DNA from: Opisthorchis felineus | Lineage: Eukaryota > Platyhelminthes > Trematoda > Opisthorchiida > Opisthorchiidae | Direction: 5' to 3' | Assembly: GCA_004794785.1 (NCBI GenBank) | Contig: SJOL01001912.1 | Span: 18,223 to 82,222 of the forward strand | DNA length: 64,000 nucleotides | Shown: one piece after another, positions 49,909 through 62,600 of the stretch | Layout: every line of letters begins with the position of its first letter | Position numbering within the stretch: the stretch's first letter is position 1 | Notes under the pieces: model-generated | The model's input: the letters and a program-made list of their open reading frames with translations, nothing else | Databases searched by the model: none | Told to the model about the DNA's origin: nothing | Position numbers and translations under genes: made by a program

Positions 49909-50097
49909 TCAGTAGAATTGCCTTTCAATAAATAAGCAAATTAGGACATGTTTTTGTTCGCAGTATACTTTGACTGCACATTTCTTCCACTTTCCTTTGA
50001 TTTCACATTGTCTGTAAGTTTTGGAAATGACTTCCAATGGTTTCAATTGGTTGCTGCTTAAAAATATTTTCACTTCATTTCTACTGGAGAAAGACAT
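49909..50097 (-). CDS. Unknown 62-aa open frame, paralogue of 20002-20190
   Basis: Same length and end as the left-arm copy, with LKPLEVISKTYRQCE and CEQKHVL. The bases just before the Met are CCAAATTTTAGAATTACAA, so an intron acceptor TTTTAG ahead of AATTACAAATG is possible. Homology to the left copy starts at that point. Confidence 0.35.
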   Translation of the reverse strand: MSFSSRNEVKIFLSSNQLKPLEVISKTYRQCEIKGKWKKCAVKVYCEQKHVLICLFIERQFY

Positions 50098-50108
50098 TTG
50101 TAATTCTA

Positions 50109-52199
50109 AAATTTGGTTGTGTCCTGAATGAGCAGAGGTGGTAAATCCATGTTATTGATAGGCCAAGCAGCAGTACTCGGAAATGACATCTCGCTAGGAG
50201 TGTCTTTGGTTCTTGAATCATAAACGTATAAAGCAACTTGTGTAGCAGATTTCAAGATTCATTTTTTGCGGTGCACATTTCGCTGAGAAGTTGCAGGTTT
50301 ACCAGTTGACCGTCATAGGTATGTGGGCTTGAAAACCGATGACGAAATCCTCTGAGATATAAGATTTTACTTCAAGTTATCCAGCTGTGTACTGAATGAA
50401 CACAGTTAAAGTGTGGTTATCTAAAGTCTAAAGTAAAAACTTCGGGAAAGAGACATTTTTTCTAGACACCGAGCATTTATTGGTAAATACACATTAGCTC
50501 AATAGGCTGGTGGAATGTAACAATTAATTGCAATGTCTTTGTGCAATACACAGCTATGCAGACGTCCTTTTTTTAGAAGCACTGTTTTCTAGATGCCCAG
50601 TTTGACCAATACAAGGCGATACATATTCGCGTGCAGACTAGATTGTAAACATAAACAGAAAAAAAACTTGTTTTGGCATTCCGCACGAAAAATTTGTTAC
50701 CACAAAATTTTACAAAAAGCTCACTAGTCTATCCTTGGTTCATTACCGTGTTGCTTGTTTTCAAAACTCTTTGCGACTTGCCTAAAAGTTATACCCCAGC
50801 TGTAATCAATCCAGTCAAATTTAATATAATTCTTAGTTTATATTTAGTGTCCTTAACTGTTGCCTGAGATTTATGATACTTGTAGATCGTGGTGCTGTTT
50901 TCTTTTTATGCAGGCAATATTTTGAGCTTATCGGTTCCTTTCTTTGGGAGCCATGGTGGCGAACTTAGTAACACTTGTAAATCACACAATCCTCTTGACA
51001 TAGCGGCGCGTAAGATGTTATCAACAATACATCACATTGGTATCGTGAGGAAGAAAACCACAATAGAGGACATGAAACCTAGTATCTGATAGTTGCATAT
51101 CATGGAAGACACATCATGGTTATTTTTAAACACAAAACGAGCTTTTTGGTGGTGGTTACTACTAAGACAATGAAACTTACGCCAGCAGATGATCGTTTGA
51201 AAGTTTTTGTTGTTGACCTCGTGCGGAAACCTAAAATTAGGTAAGACCGGTAAAATTTACTTCACTATGCACAAAATAAGGACATTGTCTTCTCTGGCAA
51301 GAATGTTTGATGCTAGGTTCTATAAGAAACTACATCCACCTATGACTTGTTCACTCTCTAAGTAAAATAATTATCAAATGAAATGTCTCATTTAGTAGAT
51401 GAATTTAAAGTTAACGAATCATTCAAGCAGATAATCCGACGATGACTCACAAAAGCGTTCCCGGTAAACCAAATCACCATGACTTTGAACTTTGAATGTC
51501 ATCTCTTAGTTAGCTGAAACAAAGCACAAGTTTGCATTTGCAAAATAACAGCAGCACATTCAGATACGCCACAAGCCACATTCGTTCGTATTCGTTCCAG
51601 GGACTTATTGATCTAATCTGTTCTTAAACTGGAAATCATCAGCGCATCATCGGCTCACTAAACATAGAGCATACCTACCATCACCATTGCAATTCGTAAG
51701 GAGGCTCTGAGTTGGCGAAGGAGTGTAGTTGAACTAAAGTAGAGACAAAGTGCAAACGACGGCCGCGATAACTGGATGCTATTACCACATTCATACGCCA
51801 ACAAGGTGTTCAGTGAGTTTGAAATGCACAAACTGGCTGAATGGGCGACGTGGTATATCAGATTTTTAGATATGTAAAACACCACCCACTTATTCACACA
51901 ATCAGTATAATGGATTGCACGATACACAGCCAAGAATTCTCACAACGATCGGGAGTTCATGTGCATCGTGGGGCTTGTGCACAACTAGAGTTTATCTAAT
52001 TCACTTACCTCTAAAGCGCGGTAACTGCTCGAAGTTATTGATGTTTTGAGGAGATATCGATCATAGGGCTATCATGATTACCTGTGTAAATTATGCCAGG
52101 AATAGTCACAGCATCAGTATGACGCCGTCCTAAGCATTGGACAATATGTGGTCGTATTCTGTTCACCTACTGAGTAGATGGTAGATTTTGCAGATAGTC
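50109..52199. other. Right-arm stretch without recognised gene
   Basis: Only short frames (50673-50867, 50889-51089 plus, 51658-51933 minus). The matching left-arm interval between blocks 2 and 3 is about 0.6 kb, so this interval is longer by about 1.5 kb and probably contains an insertion whose nature I cannot see. Confidence 0.3.
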
Positions 52200-53000
52200 A
52201 ATGCCGCGTCATTCTCCAAAATGGTACACAATAATAAATTTTGGTGGTAGCTTAGACTTTGGAAACCTAATAAATTTTAAGCGCAAATCACTTGAGTTTG
52301 GCTGCGTCCATCAGTTTCATGGCATTCAAGGAACGTGTCAGTAACCTAGTAAAATGCTAACTCCAGAGTGAACGAGACCATGAGATTGTTCGATGGTTGT
52401 TCATAAATTCGGGCCTATCTTCGTTGGACACAGCAACTTTGAAGTTCCGCGATCGTTGGGTTTGGTGCTTATATATCGTTACTCCCTACCAAATGGTTGT
52501 TGTACACAGTTCATTCACCCTCGTTCATGTTTGAAGCTTTAAAAATGACCTTTTAACTACCGTCTTACCATATCATCTCATGACTTTCCAACTACGGTGT
52601 GACGGGCATTTGAAGTACCACTGATCACCCATCATATATATATATATATGTGTAGTATAAGCCTGACAAATTTCCAGACCTTACTCGAGTGCCACTCGGG
52701 ATTCTGAGTTTGATTTAGATTACCGGTATACACATCTTGGTAACTGCATGATTCGTTATTGCACTGTGGCCGATGATTTAATCGGGCGTTCTGATCCAAA
52801 ACCAAACTGGATGACCTCTATCCCAACCAGTGTATGCTACCGTAATGTAGAAACAAAACATGTATGTATGGTGTGTCGTAAGAGCAGTGTGTTGCTAACG
52901 GGGATTTTCATTTTATATATTTTGTACCACTTGCACTGGAGTGATATTTTATGGTGCTCCAACTCCGTATGCTAAATAATAACCTCACCAAATGTATTCC
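52200..53000 (+). repeat. Arm block 2, right copy
   Basis: Counterpart of 18400-19390 in reverse complement, with GTTCCGCGATCGTT at 52444. A plus frame at 52748-52975 (75 codons) lies inside; the left arm keeps parts of it with stops. About 100 bases present in the left arm near 18.7 kb are missing here. Confidence 0.72.
52634..52650. repeat. (AT)n microsatellite private to the right arm
   Basis: CATATATATATATATATG replaces a short TACTATATAG sequence in the left-arm homologue. Confidence 0.85.
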
Positions 53001-53964
53001 TATATAAAATGTCACTTCCACGACCTTCAGGTGTGTATGCCCCTGGCTCTTCAGCTTCTTGTTTGAATATGTTAGACCTCGTGGAAATAGGATCCTTGTA
53101 TTTCTAATGTATTAACACCCGCCACCAGAGCTGTCTTCCACTCTGGCTCCGTTTCAGTCAATCGCCCACCTATTATGATCGTGACCCAGAGAGATAGTGT
53201 GAATCGGTCACATAGGCAAAGTGGTGGTATAAATTGAACCATCCTAAGAACTGCCTGCCAAATACTGATTCTGCCAAAGGACAGCTACACGCCAAACTAT
53301 CGTCCTCTTAAATGCAGCATCTGTTACAGCACGTGTTTCCATGACTGAGGCTACTGAGATACCGTTCCCTGGGTGATCAGCAATTCACTAAGCCGCTTCG
53401 ATAGTACTTCAGCATGAATTCTTGCTTTCAACGCTACAAACAGTGACAGATCAGGCTGGATTGAAGGCGTTTCCCGAATCTTGATTAAAATGTATGTTTT
53501 AACTCTGAAGTAAAGACGAAATTAATTCAAATTTGTTCCACTCTGTTACTGTAAGATACCTTCTTCTTTGGCAACCTGACCTCTCTGCTGCGTTTGGAAC
53601 AAGCTGTGTAAAAATTGAGAAAAACCAGATGATTCGGATCGTATTAATTCACCTGACAAGCTTACGGAAATCAAGCTGAGATTGGCAAATGGCATTTTTT
53701 AACCACTGCTTGCAGTGACTCATGCATATCCAATTGCATTGCGTAAATTGGACAGCCAGCTCTTCGTGGCTGACACGGCGGTTTATTGACATGCCCACAG
53801 AACCGAGCGGTTAAATTGTCTGATGGGCCCGTTACACTACGGAGAATGAATTGCATAACAATCTATACATATGAGCTACAAATGATGCGTTCCCCAAACA
53901 ATTGTATCCACTAAATTGTATTAAGTCCGATTCCTCTTGAGGTCTAGAGCCCAGTAGATCGATA

Positions 53965-55375
53965 AAAGGTAGAATGATTACTGTTTCCCAAAGTTATCAA
54001 GATTTGGCTATTCGGAATAGTTTAGGTTCTGGGGAGGTTAGGAGAGTTAGTTGATCGTATAAGACGGCTGCAGTAGTCGAATAAGCCTGCATCATTCGGT
54101 GATGTTATTTTTAGTGGGTTTGTAACAAAGTGCTCGAAACAGTCCAAAAAACAGCTAGACTTTGGCATCGTAATACGTTTTAGTTGCAATAAAGCTCTAG
54201 GCAAATGATAGTAGTGATCTATGCGCCATTTATGAAGTCAAAAAGGTGATTTTGGCGCACGAGTACCTGCACCAGAATCTTCGGATCTCATATTTCTGGA
54301 GTCGTGAAGTAGACTTGCACAAGATCTTTTTCTGAGGAGACATTTAACAATAACAGTTAGTCCTGATTACTCTATTCTTAAGAAGTTTTAAACGACGCTA
54401 CCGTCAAGTAGTGAAAGGCATTCGAATTGCCAGTTTATGATTTTCGTCCTGTCTGGGATAAAAAATTCGAAAGCTCCAGCTGTTTCGTACATGTTGGGTC
54501 ACTATTCCGCACCTTGGGAACCCTAGGCGGGTACGGGCCTAAAATAAATAAATAAATAAAAATAAATAAACTTTGAACTGCTTGCGATTCAGATTTACCT
54601 AGCTGACCAGCATTTTCCATCACAGGTATCTGACAGACGAACAGCCCCCAGTTAAAATGCATGCATCCAACAAACAAATAGTCATGTGGTAAATTTATGT
54701 TCCTGTAAGATAAACCAGCGTTAAAGCGAATTGCGTCTTTTGGCTAAACCGATATTGACTTTTTATCACCATGTATTGTGAAATTTTGATGAGAACACCG
54801 TGGTACCCGCAAAGTTTAAAAGGACTACTGTGTTTTCTACTGGCTTCAACTTAGCCTATTTCGCTTGCCACTAACTGCAAACATATTCTTTGGACTCATG
54901 TTGTTAAAAAGTATTTTGATAAATTGATCAGTATCACTTTTAGCCCGATTGGTGTGCGACAGTTTTCCACGAAAAAGACTAGGTTGAATACTTGCTGGTT
55001 TTGTGGATAATACTTTGCAAGCAATTGAATTATCAACGTTAAGGTTAGACTTAATTGTGCTCGGAGAATTTATGGATGCGGCTTTCTGTTCACAACCCAT
55101 CGAATTTACGAGCTAATTTCAGTCAATACAGCTAGGTGAATTCTCGCTTGGCTTATCAAGTACATAGTGTTTTCATGGACCTTTCACCACTAGCGCCTTT
55201 TTAAATGAATTTTTCCATTTTTCACGAAGGATTTGGTGACCGCAGCCGCGAACGTGGAATTTCCGCAAAGTACAGAATAAACCTGATCGCTTGAGGTGGG
55301 CTACGTCTGGCACTCGTCACATTGCGAGTGTCTGCAAAGTAAAGCACTTCGTTCTTGTGCGCGTTCATTACTCCC
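53965..55375 (+). repeat. Tandem unit A in the right arm
   Basis: Aligns in direct orientation with 55376-56660: TTTGGCATC followed by AGTTTTAGT/CAGTTTCAGT-like sequence, CTTGCTGGTTTTG and CGCTTGGCTTATCA-type sequence, and the end ATTACTCCCCGATGTT against ATTAGTCCCCGATATT. Contains broken minus frames at 54022-54204 and 54846-55100. Confidence 0.75.
54541..54570. repeat. (AAAT)n microsatellite in unit A
   Basis: AAATAAATAAATAAAT with one extra A; unit B lacks it. Confidence 0.9.
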
Positions 55376-56660
55376 CGATGTTATGAGACGTAAAATGATA
55401 ATATTGTCCCAAAGTCATCAACATTGAAAAATTTGGTTTAGTTTAGGTTGTGAGGAGTTAGTTGATTGTACTAGACAACTTTCAAAGCACCATACGATAG
55501 CACAGTAGGGAGAGCCTGGATCACACACTGATGATATTATTAGTAGTATTGTGCCACAGTGCTAAAAACAATCCAAGACAGTCTGGACAGCTAGATTTTG
55601 GCATCACAATCAGTTTCAGTAGCTACTGGATTCCAAACAAACGACAGTAAATATCTCTTTGCGTTACTTTCTGCAGAAGTTCTGATGTCGGCGAAAAATT
55701 ACCCGCTTTTGAATATTTGCATTTCATAATGCTTGGACAACAAATTCGGCGGGCATAACGTCTTTTTTGAGGCGGAATTTTACAATGAAAAATAGTAATG
55801 TTTACTGCGTCTTCCAGAAGCACGAAAAACGTTGCTGTCATTAGTGAAGTGAATGAAGACTTCCTGGTTTTCAACAAAGCTCTATTTCGGCTCAAAAGTT
55901 GAAAATGGTTCAGGTTAGTTGTACAGGTTGGCTGCCAGTACGCACTTTCCGATTCCTAAGGGATAATCGCCTGAAATCTTTTAAATATATTTTGAATCCT
56001 CTGTGGATCGACTGCGGGTAGCCGAGCACTTACGAAACCAAGCCCATCCGCCACACGTATGTGACCGACGGAGGCTTAGTCTCCGGTCAAAAGCTGCTTC
56101 ATTTGGCAATCAGTGGTTTTATATACTCCGAACTGAGACTGGTAAAACAGTTAAGCACCGAACGGTGCTACAGTTATCAACGCAGGTATCAAAGAATTAT
56201 CCGCAATAAATAATGGGTGAAATAATTGCTGGTTTCGCAGAGAAAATTACGCATATACTTATATTTTCAAATTCTGGGTTAATTTGATAATGCTCAGAGA
56301 ATTTCTGGGTGTTGCTGTCCATTCACAGCCACTTCAACTTGCAGGGTAATTCGAATGACATAAAAAAGCTCTCACTTGGCTTATCAGCTACATCGGGTTT
56401 GGATGGGGTTCTCACAACTGGTAGCCGAATAGATAATGTTTTAGCTTCCATGATCATGATAGAGTATCTGGTGGACACAGTTTCAGACTTTAAATTTGCA
56501 CAAATTAAACATTACAGAGCACATCTGGCTGGTCTTGGGAGGTTGCGCATGGAATTCATTTCACAGCGCCAGCAGCTGATATGTAGAGGCCCGCGGTCCT
56601 AGTGCTGTGCATGATATTGGCTATCAAGTGTGGGCATTCATTAGTCCCCGATATTTTGAG
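55376..56660 (+). repeat. Tandem unit B in the right arm
   Basis: Second copy of the unit. It also matches the single left-arm copy (17000-18200 in reverse complement), including TGTCGGCGAAAAATTA. Contains a 90-codon minus frame (55623-55895) sharing short peptides with unit A and the left arm (MPKSSC, LWHN-TNN downstream). Confidence 0.75.
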
Positions 56661-56680
56661 CCAGTGCCGCGTAATACTCA

Positions 56681-59600
56681 GTAAAGACTATGTTGCAATC
56701 TTTGATGTATGATATTTGGCCTGTTGTCGTCGGTCAGTGATTCGAGCGCAATCTTCAACTGGCCCCGGTATCTTGCTGTCTACCGAATGCAGCACTAAAG
56801 TCCATCCTTTATACTCCCCTGTCACACAGCATGCACACAAAATTTCGTTAAATGTCTGGTAATAAACCAAGCACTTTAGTACTGAAACATTAAGAACCTC
56901 ATGATGTAGATAAATACCGACGAGTGGTCTGGTAGACGTCCCGGACCTATCTGGGCCAACCAAACGGATGTAACCGGATCGATCGCGTCTCCTCTTATTT
57001 AGCGATTCCGCCGTTAGCAATATCCAACACAGCGGCGCACTGATGATACTTTATCGTGCCGAAATGTCTGCAAGGCAGCTGTCAATTTTGGCAGACAGAT
57101 CAACTGTCACTTAATCAACAGCCGAGCTTTCAACGCATCACACAGTGCCACGCAGCCATTAACCGCATTTGCCTGTAAACCCTCGTGGTTTCGTTCGTGC
57201 GATGAAAAACACTACAATCTGAATGATTGTTAGTATTCGTGCCATCTCCAAAGACCGCGCGAACTTTGCGAGTGGATCGTGACGCCTGGTGAGTAGTAAA
57301 ATTCCTGACAGGTATACCCTCATAGGCCGAAAGAATCATTTCCATTGACTATGGTTTATAGTGCTTGTAATGCACTTTCAAACACATTTTGATTCTTTAG
57401 TCTAGAACTTTGTTATAGCCTTGAAAGATTGGTGCAGCGCAAGAGAAAACCAACTGAAGTTTCGAAGAAGCTTCAAAGAACCCCTATCAAGGCGGATAAT
57501 TTCCTTTTATTCAGAAGCTAAATCTTGGTTGAATTTCAGTATGGTTTTCTTGCGTGTTGTAATCCTGCCTACGTTGTCAATTTCTCTCGTTCGCAAATCA
57601 CCCCTTGTTGTGGCTTTCGATAAACAAACACCTGCGATACTTCACACTTCTCTTCAAATGAAAGGACTTAATTGGATCCGTATTATTATTCACTGAATAA
57701 ACTGTCGTTGTACCAAAAAGACGGAGTCGGCCTACATTGACACATTTCTTGACATTGTTTAGATAATGTTGAGGGATGGTAGACTACAATTTCGACGTCC
57801 GTAGACTAATGGTGCTCTGGTATCACCTTGTTCAACCCTGAAGCGACACCTGCGATAACTTTCCGAATATTGTCTGATTGCTTGCTTCGCTTGACCATCG
57901 CCAAATTTGAAAGTAATTTCTTTTGATGATATTTTTCAAGTGAGTTGGTTTGCATTTTTTATATATTCACCTCAGTAATAGGGTGATGTTGTGTATCTAT
58001 GTTTATCTCACTGGACTTGAAAAGATTCGTACAAAGTGGACATGAAAAACACAATGCTACGAGTTGACAATTTGTATTCATGGTTGTTCGGCCCAAAATT
58101 ATCAATCATTGCAACCGGTATAGTGTGGTTTGCTTGCATACATACTAAAAGTGTCTTCTCATCAGAAAGAACATCTAATCTGGACCGTTTTTATTTTATA
58201 CGCATTACTTAGAGATTTGAGCCAAAGAATTAACATTGACGCAGATTATCGCGTACGTATTTTCTGTAAAATTCGTCAACAACTACCTTGCTTTAGCAAC
58301 TATTCATACTCAGATTTAAATAAGATAATTTGGTAATAAAATATCTGAGTTTCGAGCCGGCTCAACCATAAATAACACGCAATATATATTAATAGATTTT
58401 TTAACTCGATTCACCAAGCGCGAATACTGGACAAATATATATTAATAAGTTAATCGAATGATCTAATAAACCACCTGTAAAATTGGAAAATATGTCGAAA
58501 TTAATTTATGGAATTTTCAATCACTTTTTGCAGCGTTTTTGCAAGCACCCAATATTAAAATAACATAAACAGTTCTACTTTCGACCCTACTTTTACGAAG
58601 TAGGGAAGAAAGATTTGATTCATTCTCAGATTCTCCTCGCAGTAAACGGTAACGAGTCTACCGAAGAAGGCCAACACGAGAGCTCATTTACCATGGGATA
58701 TAAACCAAATCTGGATTCTAACCTGTGGTCTGAGGATCATTTCCTACATACGAAGAAGTGGATTACAGTTTTATCTGTTATCACGTACATTCATTTTCTG
58801 TATCTTTCCTCCACTCGCTTTGAGTGCTGTTACCAACGACTTTTGTTGCATAGCAGCCAGTCATTACCCCTCCGACCACCGTCTTCCTTCGATGATTTAT
58901 TCAGCCTTCTGTTGCTATTATGCTGACGATCGACCGATGTCATTGTCAGCGACAAGTGCTCAGTGGTTCTGGTTCCCGTCATAACCCCTCCTCCTTCGTA
59001 TAGTCTTTTTTAGAGTTAGTTTTACCTAGCAATACTAAAATAAAAGCTTTGGGAGGCCTGTGTGGACCACCTCCCGCCGCGATCTTTTGGTCTTTATCGA
59101 AAACCAACAGAAGGCTTTGAAGTATGTCGTTGAGTAAAACGCGTGGTCTGCATGCCTTCAGAAAACTCCATTATTGCTCATGAGGGTTTTCAAAGCGCCT
59201 TTTCACCTATCTCGTAGGATTATACTTTGTTTATGGTTTAAATTTTCCACTCCTGAATTGCAGTGCCAGAACAATGTATTAATTTTTTATAGGGTTGAAA
59301 CATAAGAAACGAAGGCCTAGTAATTTATAAATTTTGGTTGAACAACTCACACCATTACAATGGTAGTTTTTCTGCGCGAAGGCATTTTGTTCTGCTTAAT
59401 TTCGTCACGATTTGCGCTTCCGGGCATCCCAACCACTCACTTCTAGTCCCATATTTTAAAACAGAGATTAATATATAAGTAGTGGGTACAAAACCGTTAC
59501 CTGGGCGTTCGTCTGGCCGGTGTGTGGGTGTGATGGGGCAGCCATGAGAAACAGTGCTGATGATGACCATGATCGATCATACCAGAGAGACTCGGGAGGG

Positions 59601-62600
59601 ACAAGACGCAATAGCCTTCGATTTTAACTCGCACTCTATCCCTCGTCAGTCTACGGCGACCACTGATGCCATAAGCATAATTTACCTACATACCAGTACT
59701 GCTTGGTACGTGAAAAACCTTTAAGTACAGGTGTGCTACAGCTACATCTCAAAGTAAGTTAAACAGTCAGCTACGTGACCGCGCAAAGTCTGACTGTAAT
59801 TAAACGTGACATCACATGCCTTCCTTGGGTTATCACCCGTGTCTAACGATAGTTCTGAAATAAACATATGTAGCGATCAATGAATCGGGTTTTCGGCTCT
59901 CAACCTGTGAGTCATCATGCTCGCATTTACTTCCTGTAAAGAGGTCCTTCCAAGGCGGCAACAGTATGATTGCAGTGCAAACAGATGATGCGACAATCGC
60001 TCGCACCGTGGCCGTTTTTGCTCTGCTAACTCACTACTACTGGATAACTGCACATCAGTTACTTGCAATACTACAGTACCCAAAATCCATATACTTACTC
60101 AAAACAATGGCTTATATGACTTACTTCAGAGTCTTGAATCACTCAGGTGGTTTTCCGGATTCATGAATCACTGAGGGTGAAGGAATGGCAATAATCGTTT
60201 TATTTTGTTTAGACGACAGTTAGCTGGTTACGATAGTAAGTGAAAGCTTACTGGGCTATGGAGATGCCGTTACCAGGCATGAAATCACTGGAAAATAGGT
60301 TTTTGTCACTAGCCAACCGAGAATATGAAACAACTCGCTCAAATAAGTTTTAGTTACTGTTTTTTGGCCGAGATTGAAACTTGGAAGATAACCGACAGCC
60401 AATCAGCCTACTGAGGCTGCCCATATTCCGCAACATTGCTGAAATGTTATCGTAGTGTAGCTGCAAAAACGAATTCATTGATCTTAAGACTTTCTGTTTG
60501 TTGTCCCTTAACAGGACAAAATAGTGCGAATTCTCGCCGTCGCTGAAGCTATTGGAATGCACTACTTTGGGTTCTGTGCTTCGAGAGGCTCGGTACATTC
60601 CCACTACTCCCACTGCAATGCAATTTTCTCTTAATCCTCCCTTGTACATTCAGGGGAAACTTGGTTATTGCATCTTCTAGAACGTTTGAGTGTGAACCAC
60701 TTTAGGTGCCATACTCATGTTTGAACCAGCGGATCGTATAGTTTTTTCTCATTGAAGAATTTTCTTTAGAAAATCTGTCCAACAATATTCCCTTCTGCAA
60801 TGGACCATCTTTCAGTGAGTAGTCTTCATTTAACGCAATTTTCCATAAAAAACCCGCACACAGGAAAACAACAAATTCCTAAGACTAAAAATCGAAAAAC
60901 CGAAACCAACCCAACAACCCACTAGGATTGACATTTCAACTAACTTTTACGGTGAAGCTGAAGCTGAAATACCGTTCGGTCACTAGTGGTTGACCAACAG
61001 TATACTTTACGTATACTTACGGTGTAGTGCCATCCTTCAGTATTCACTTGTTTCCTATCTCAGAGATTAGCTCCCTCAATGATATCTTCTAAGCTCAAAA
61101 GACAACTTGCCATGATGCGTTGATGCAGACATATTCCGGTTTGCGCGTTGCTAGGGAAAATGCGAAAATTTCCCACTCATGACCATTGTTTGAAGATGGA
61201 AAAATAGTAGTATCTTCCCTTTGTGTGACACCTGCACCCCACCATACGTGATTATAAGTTTTTCCGTTGAGTTTGAAAACAGCAAACGCCTTCTTTTTGT
61301 AGACCAAGCAGGACTGTGAAACGCAGATTTAGCAATCCAACACATGGTGAATCGTTTGATGATAAACCTAAGGAGCCACCTTCAATAATTTTCACGTCCA
61401 ATTCAGTCGACACACAATTCATACGGTCTTGCCGTGCCAAGAGTGACTTTAGTAACTACTCCGCCAGTTCGATTTTGCTTAACTTTATGAACAGCAGGCG
61501 TTGATGGTTAAATTGTACAGTCGAACGGATTGGATGAACTCGTCGAATTTTGACTTTCAAATCGCTTCACACAAACGGTCATTTTCTACGATCAAAACGC
61601 TAAAATAAACAATCTTCCAAACGGATTACTTGTGAATTATTTCGCTTATGGAGCAATATTTTGTTCAAAGACGTACTTTCGATTTTGTACCTATCTTCGC
61701 ACTGTTCTACAAAAGGGACAAAAATGCAACTTTGAAACCGCTTTACACGATCGGAAAACTGTTATATTTTTGAGGTGCAATTTACAGTATGGAAAATCAA
61801 ATCCAAACTGATCCGCTGGAAATATCCCACGGTAAAAATATTTCGACAAAATATGACACATGGTATGGGTTCTACGAATATCGAAATACGCCCCAACATG
61901 TTCCATTTTGAAACGCAAAAGTGTTTCACACGAGAGGCACGACAAAGTACATTCCCCGAGTAAGCCACAGCTCTGAGCACAGAAGGAAAGCGGCTGCCAA
62001 TGTCACTAGACAAAACATTAGCCGTAACGCTTCAGGTGTGATGAACTGATAGCAAAAGGCTTCAAACCTTCCTGAACTACTTTACCGGAGCGTCATTGCT
62101 ATTTCTCGCGCAATACGTGTATTTGTAGATCGTGGCACGTTTACTACATCCTTACAGACCCCAAATATGTTTCCGTCGGTCATTCCAAGCGGAATTCTCT
62201 AAAATTTCTTACCCTACTACCCAGACGTCATGTATAATTCAAGGCCATATTAGTACAAGTTAGTAGTTCAGTATTATGTAATGTTGAACTGAGCCTTCAA
62301 AAGTTTCGTGTGTGAGAATCGTACCATTTGATCTGCGGGGAAACGGTAACCGCATACACCGAAAATGACGAGCCTCACTGATGAACTGAACCAGTTTACA
62401 GTGCGAACGGAAACACATCTCAACTCGTGGGAAACAATATACTGCAATCTTTGTTTGGACTGGGTTGCTATTGACTATGTAGTCAAAAGTATTCGTTGCA
62501 GGACGTTATAAGAATTGGTTGCCTAAATACTGAACTGGATAAGGACAAAAATTCTCTCCAAACGGTCACATCACCTGTATGGTCAAAAAAGTGCTTGATG

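Larger units (their letters stand above)
48230..50108 (-). repeat. Arm block 3, right copy, with conserved frames
   Basis: Minus-strand counterpart of 19990-21890. It is the better preserved copy: the frame from about 49560 down to 49209 is open for over 110 codons and contains DHSWWELVNQH, GKLITLVDSEVIAFKVTDY, PPEMLWV and LLHRFEEIIDPTHESV. A Met-initiated frame at 48460-48678 follows further downstream. No domain is recognised. An undetermined base (N) lies at 48240 in the AT tract near the edge. Confidence 0.72.
40230..56680 (-). repeat. Right arm of large inverted segmental duplication
   Basis: Reverse-complement counterpart of about 16.8-35.7 kb, with anchors as listed for the left arm. 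Features private to this arm: a SINE at 41333-41511, an AT microsatellite at 52634-52650 and a 1.4-kb tandem duplication at 53.97-56.66 kb. It lacks roughly 5 kb seen in the left arm between 28.4 and 34.3 kb. Confidence 0.8.

Noticed and set aside
53106..53122. ATTAACACCCGCCACC, also present inside the Merlin left end at about 3717
   Set aside because: A 16-base coincidence is about what chance predicts over this many pairs; there is no inverted end, transposase or target duplication at 53.1 kb.
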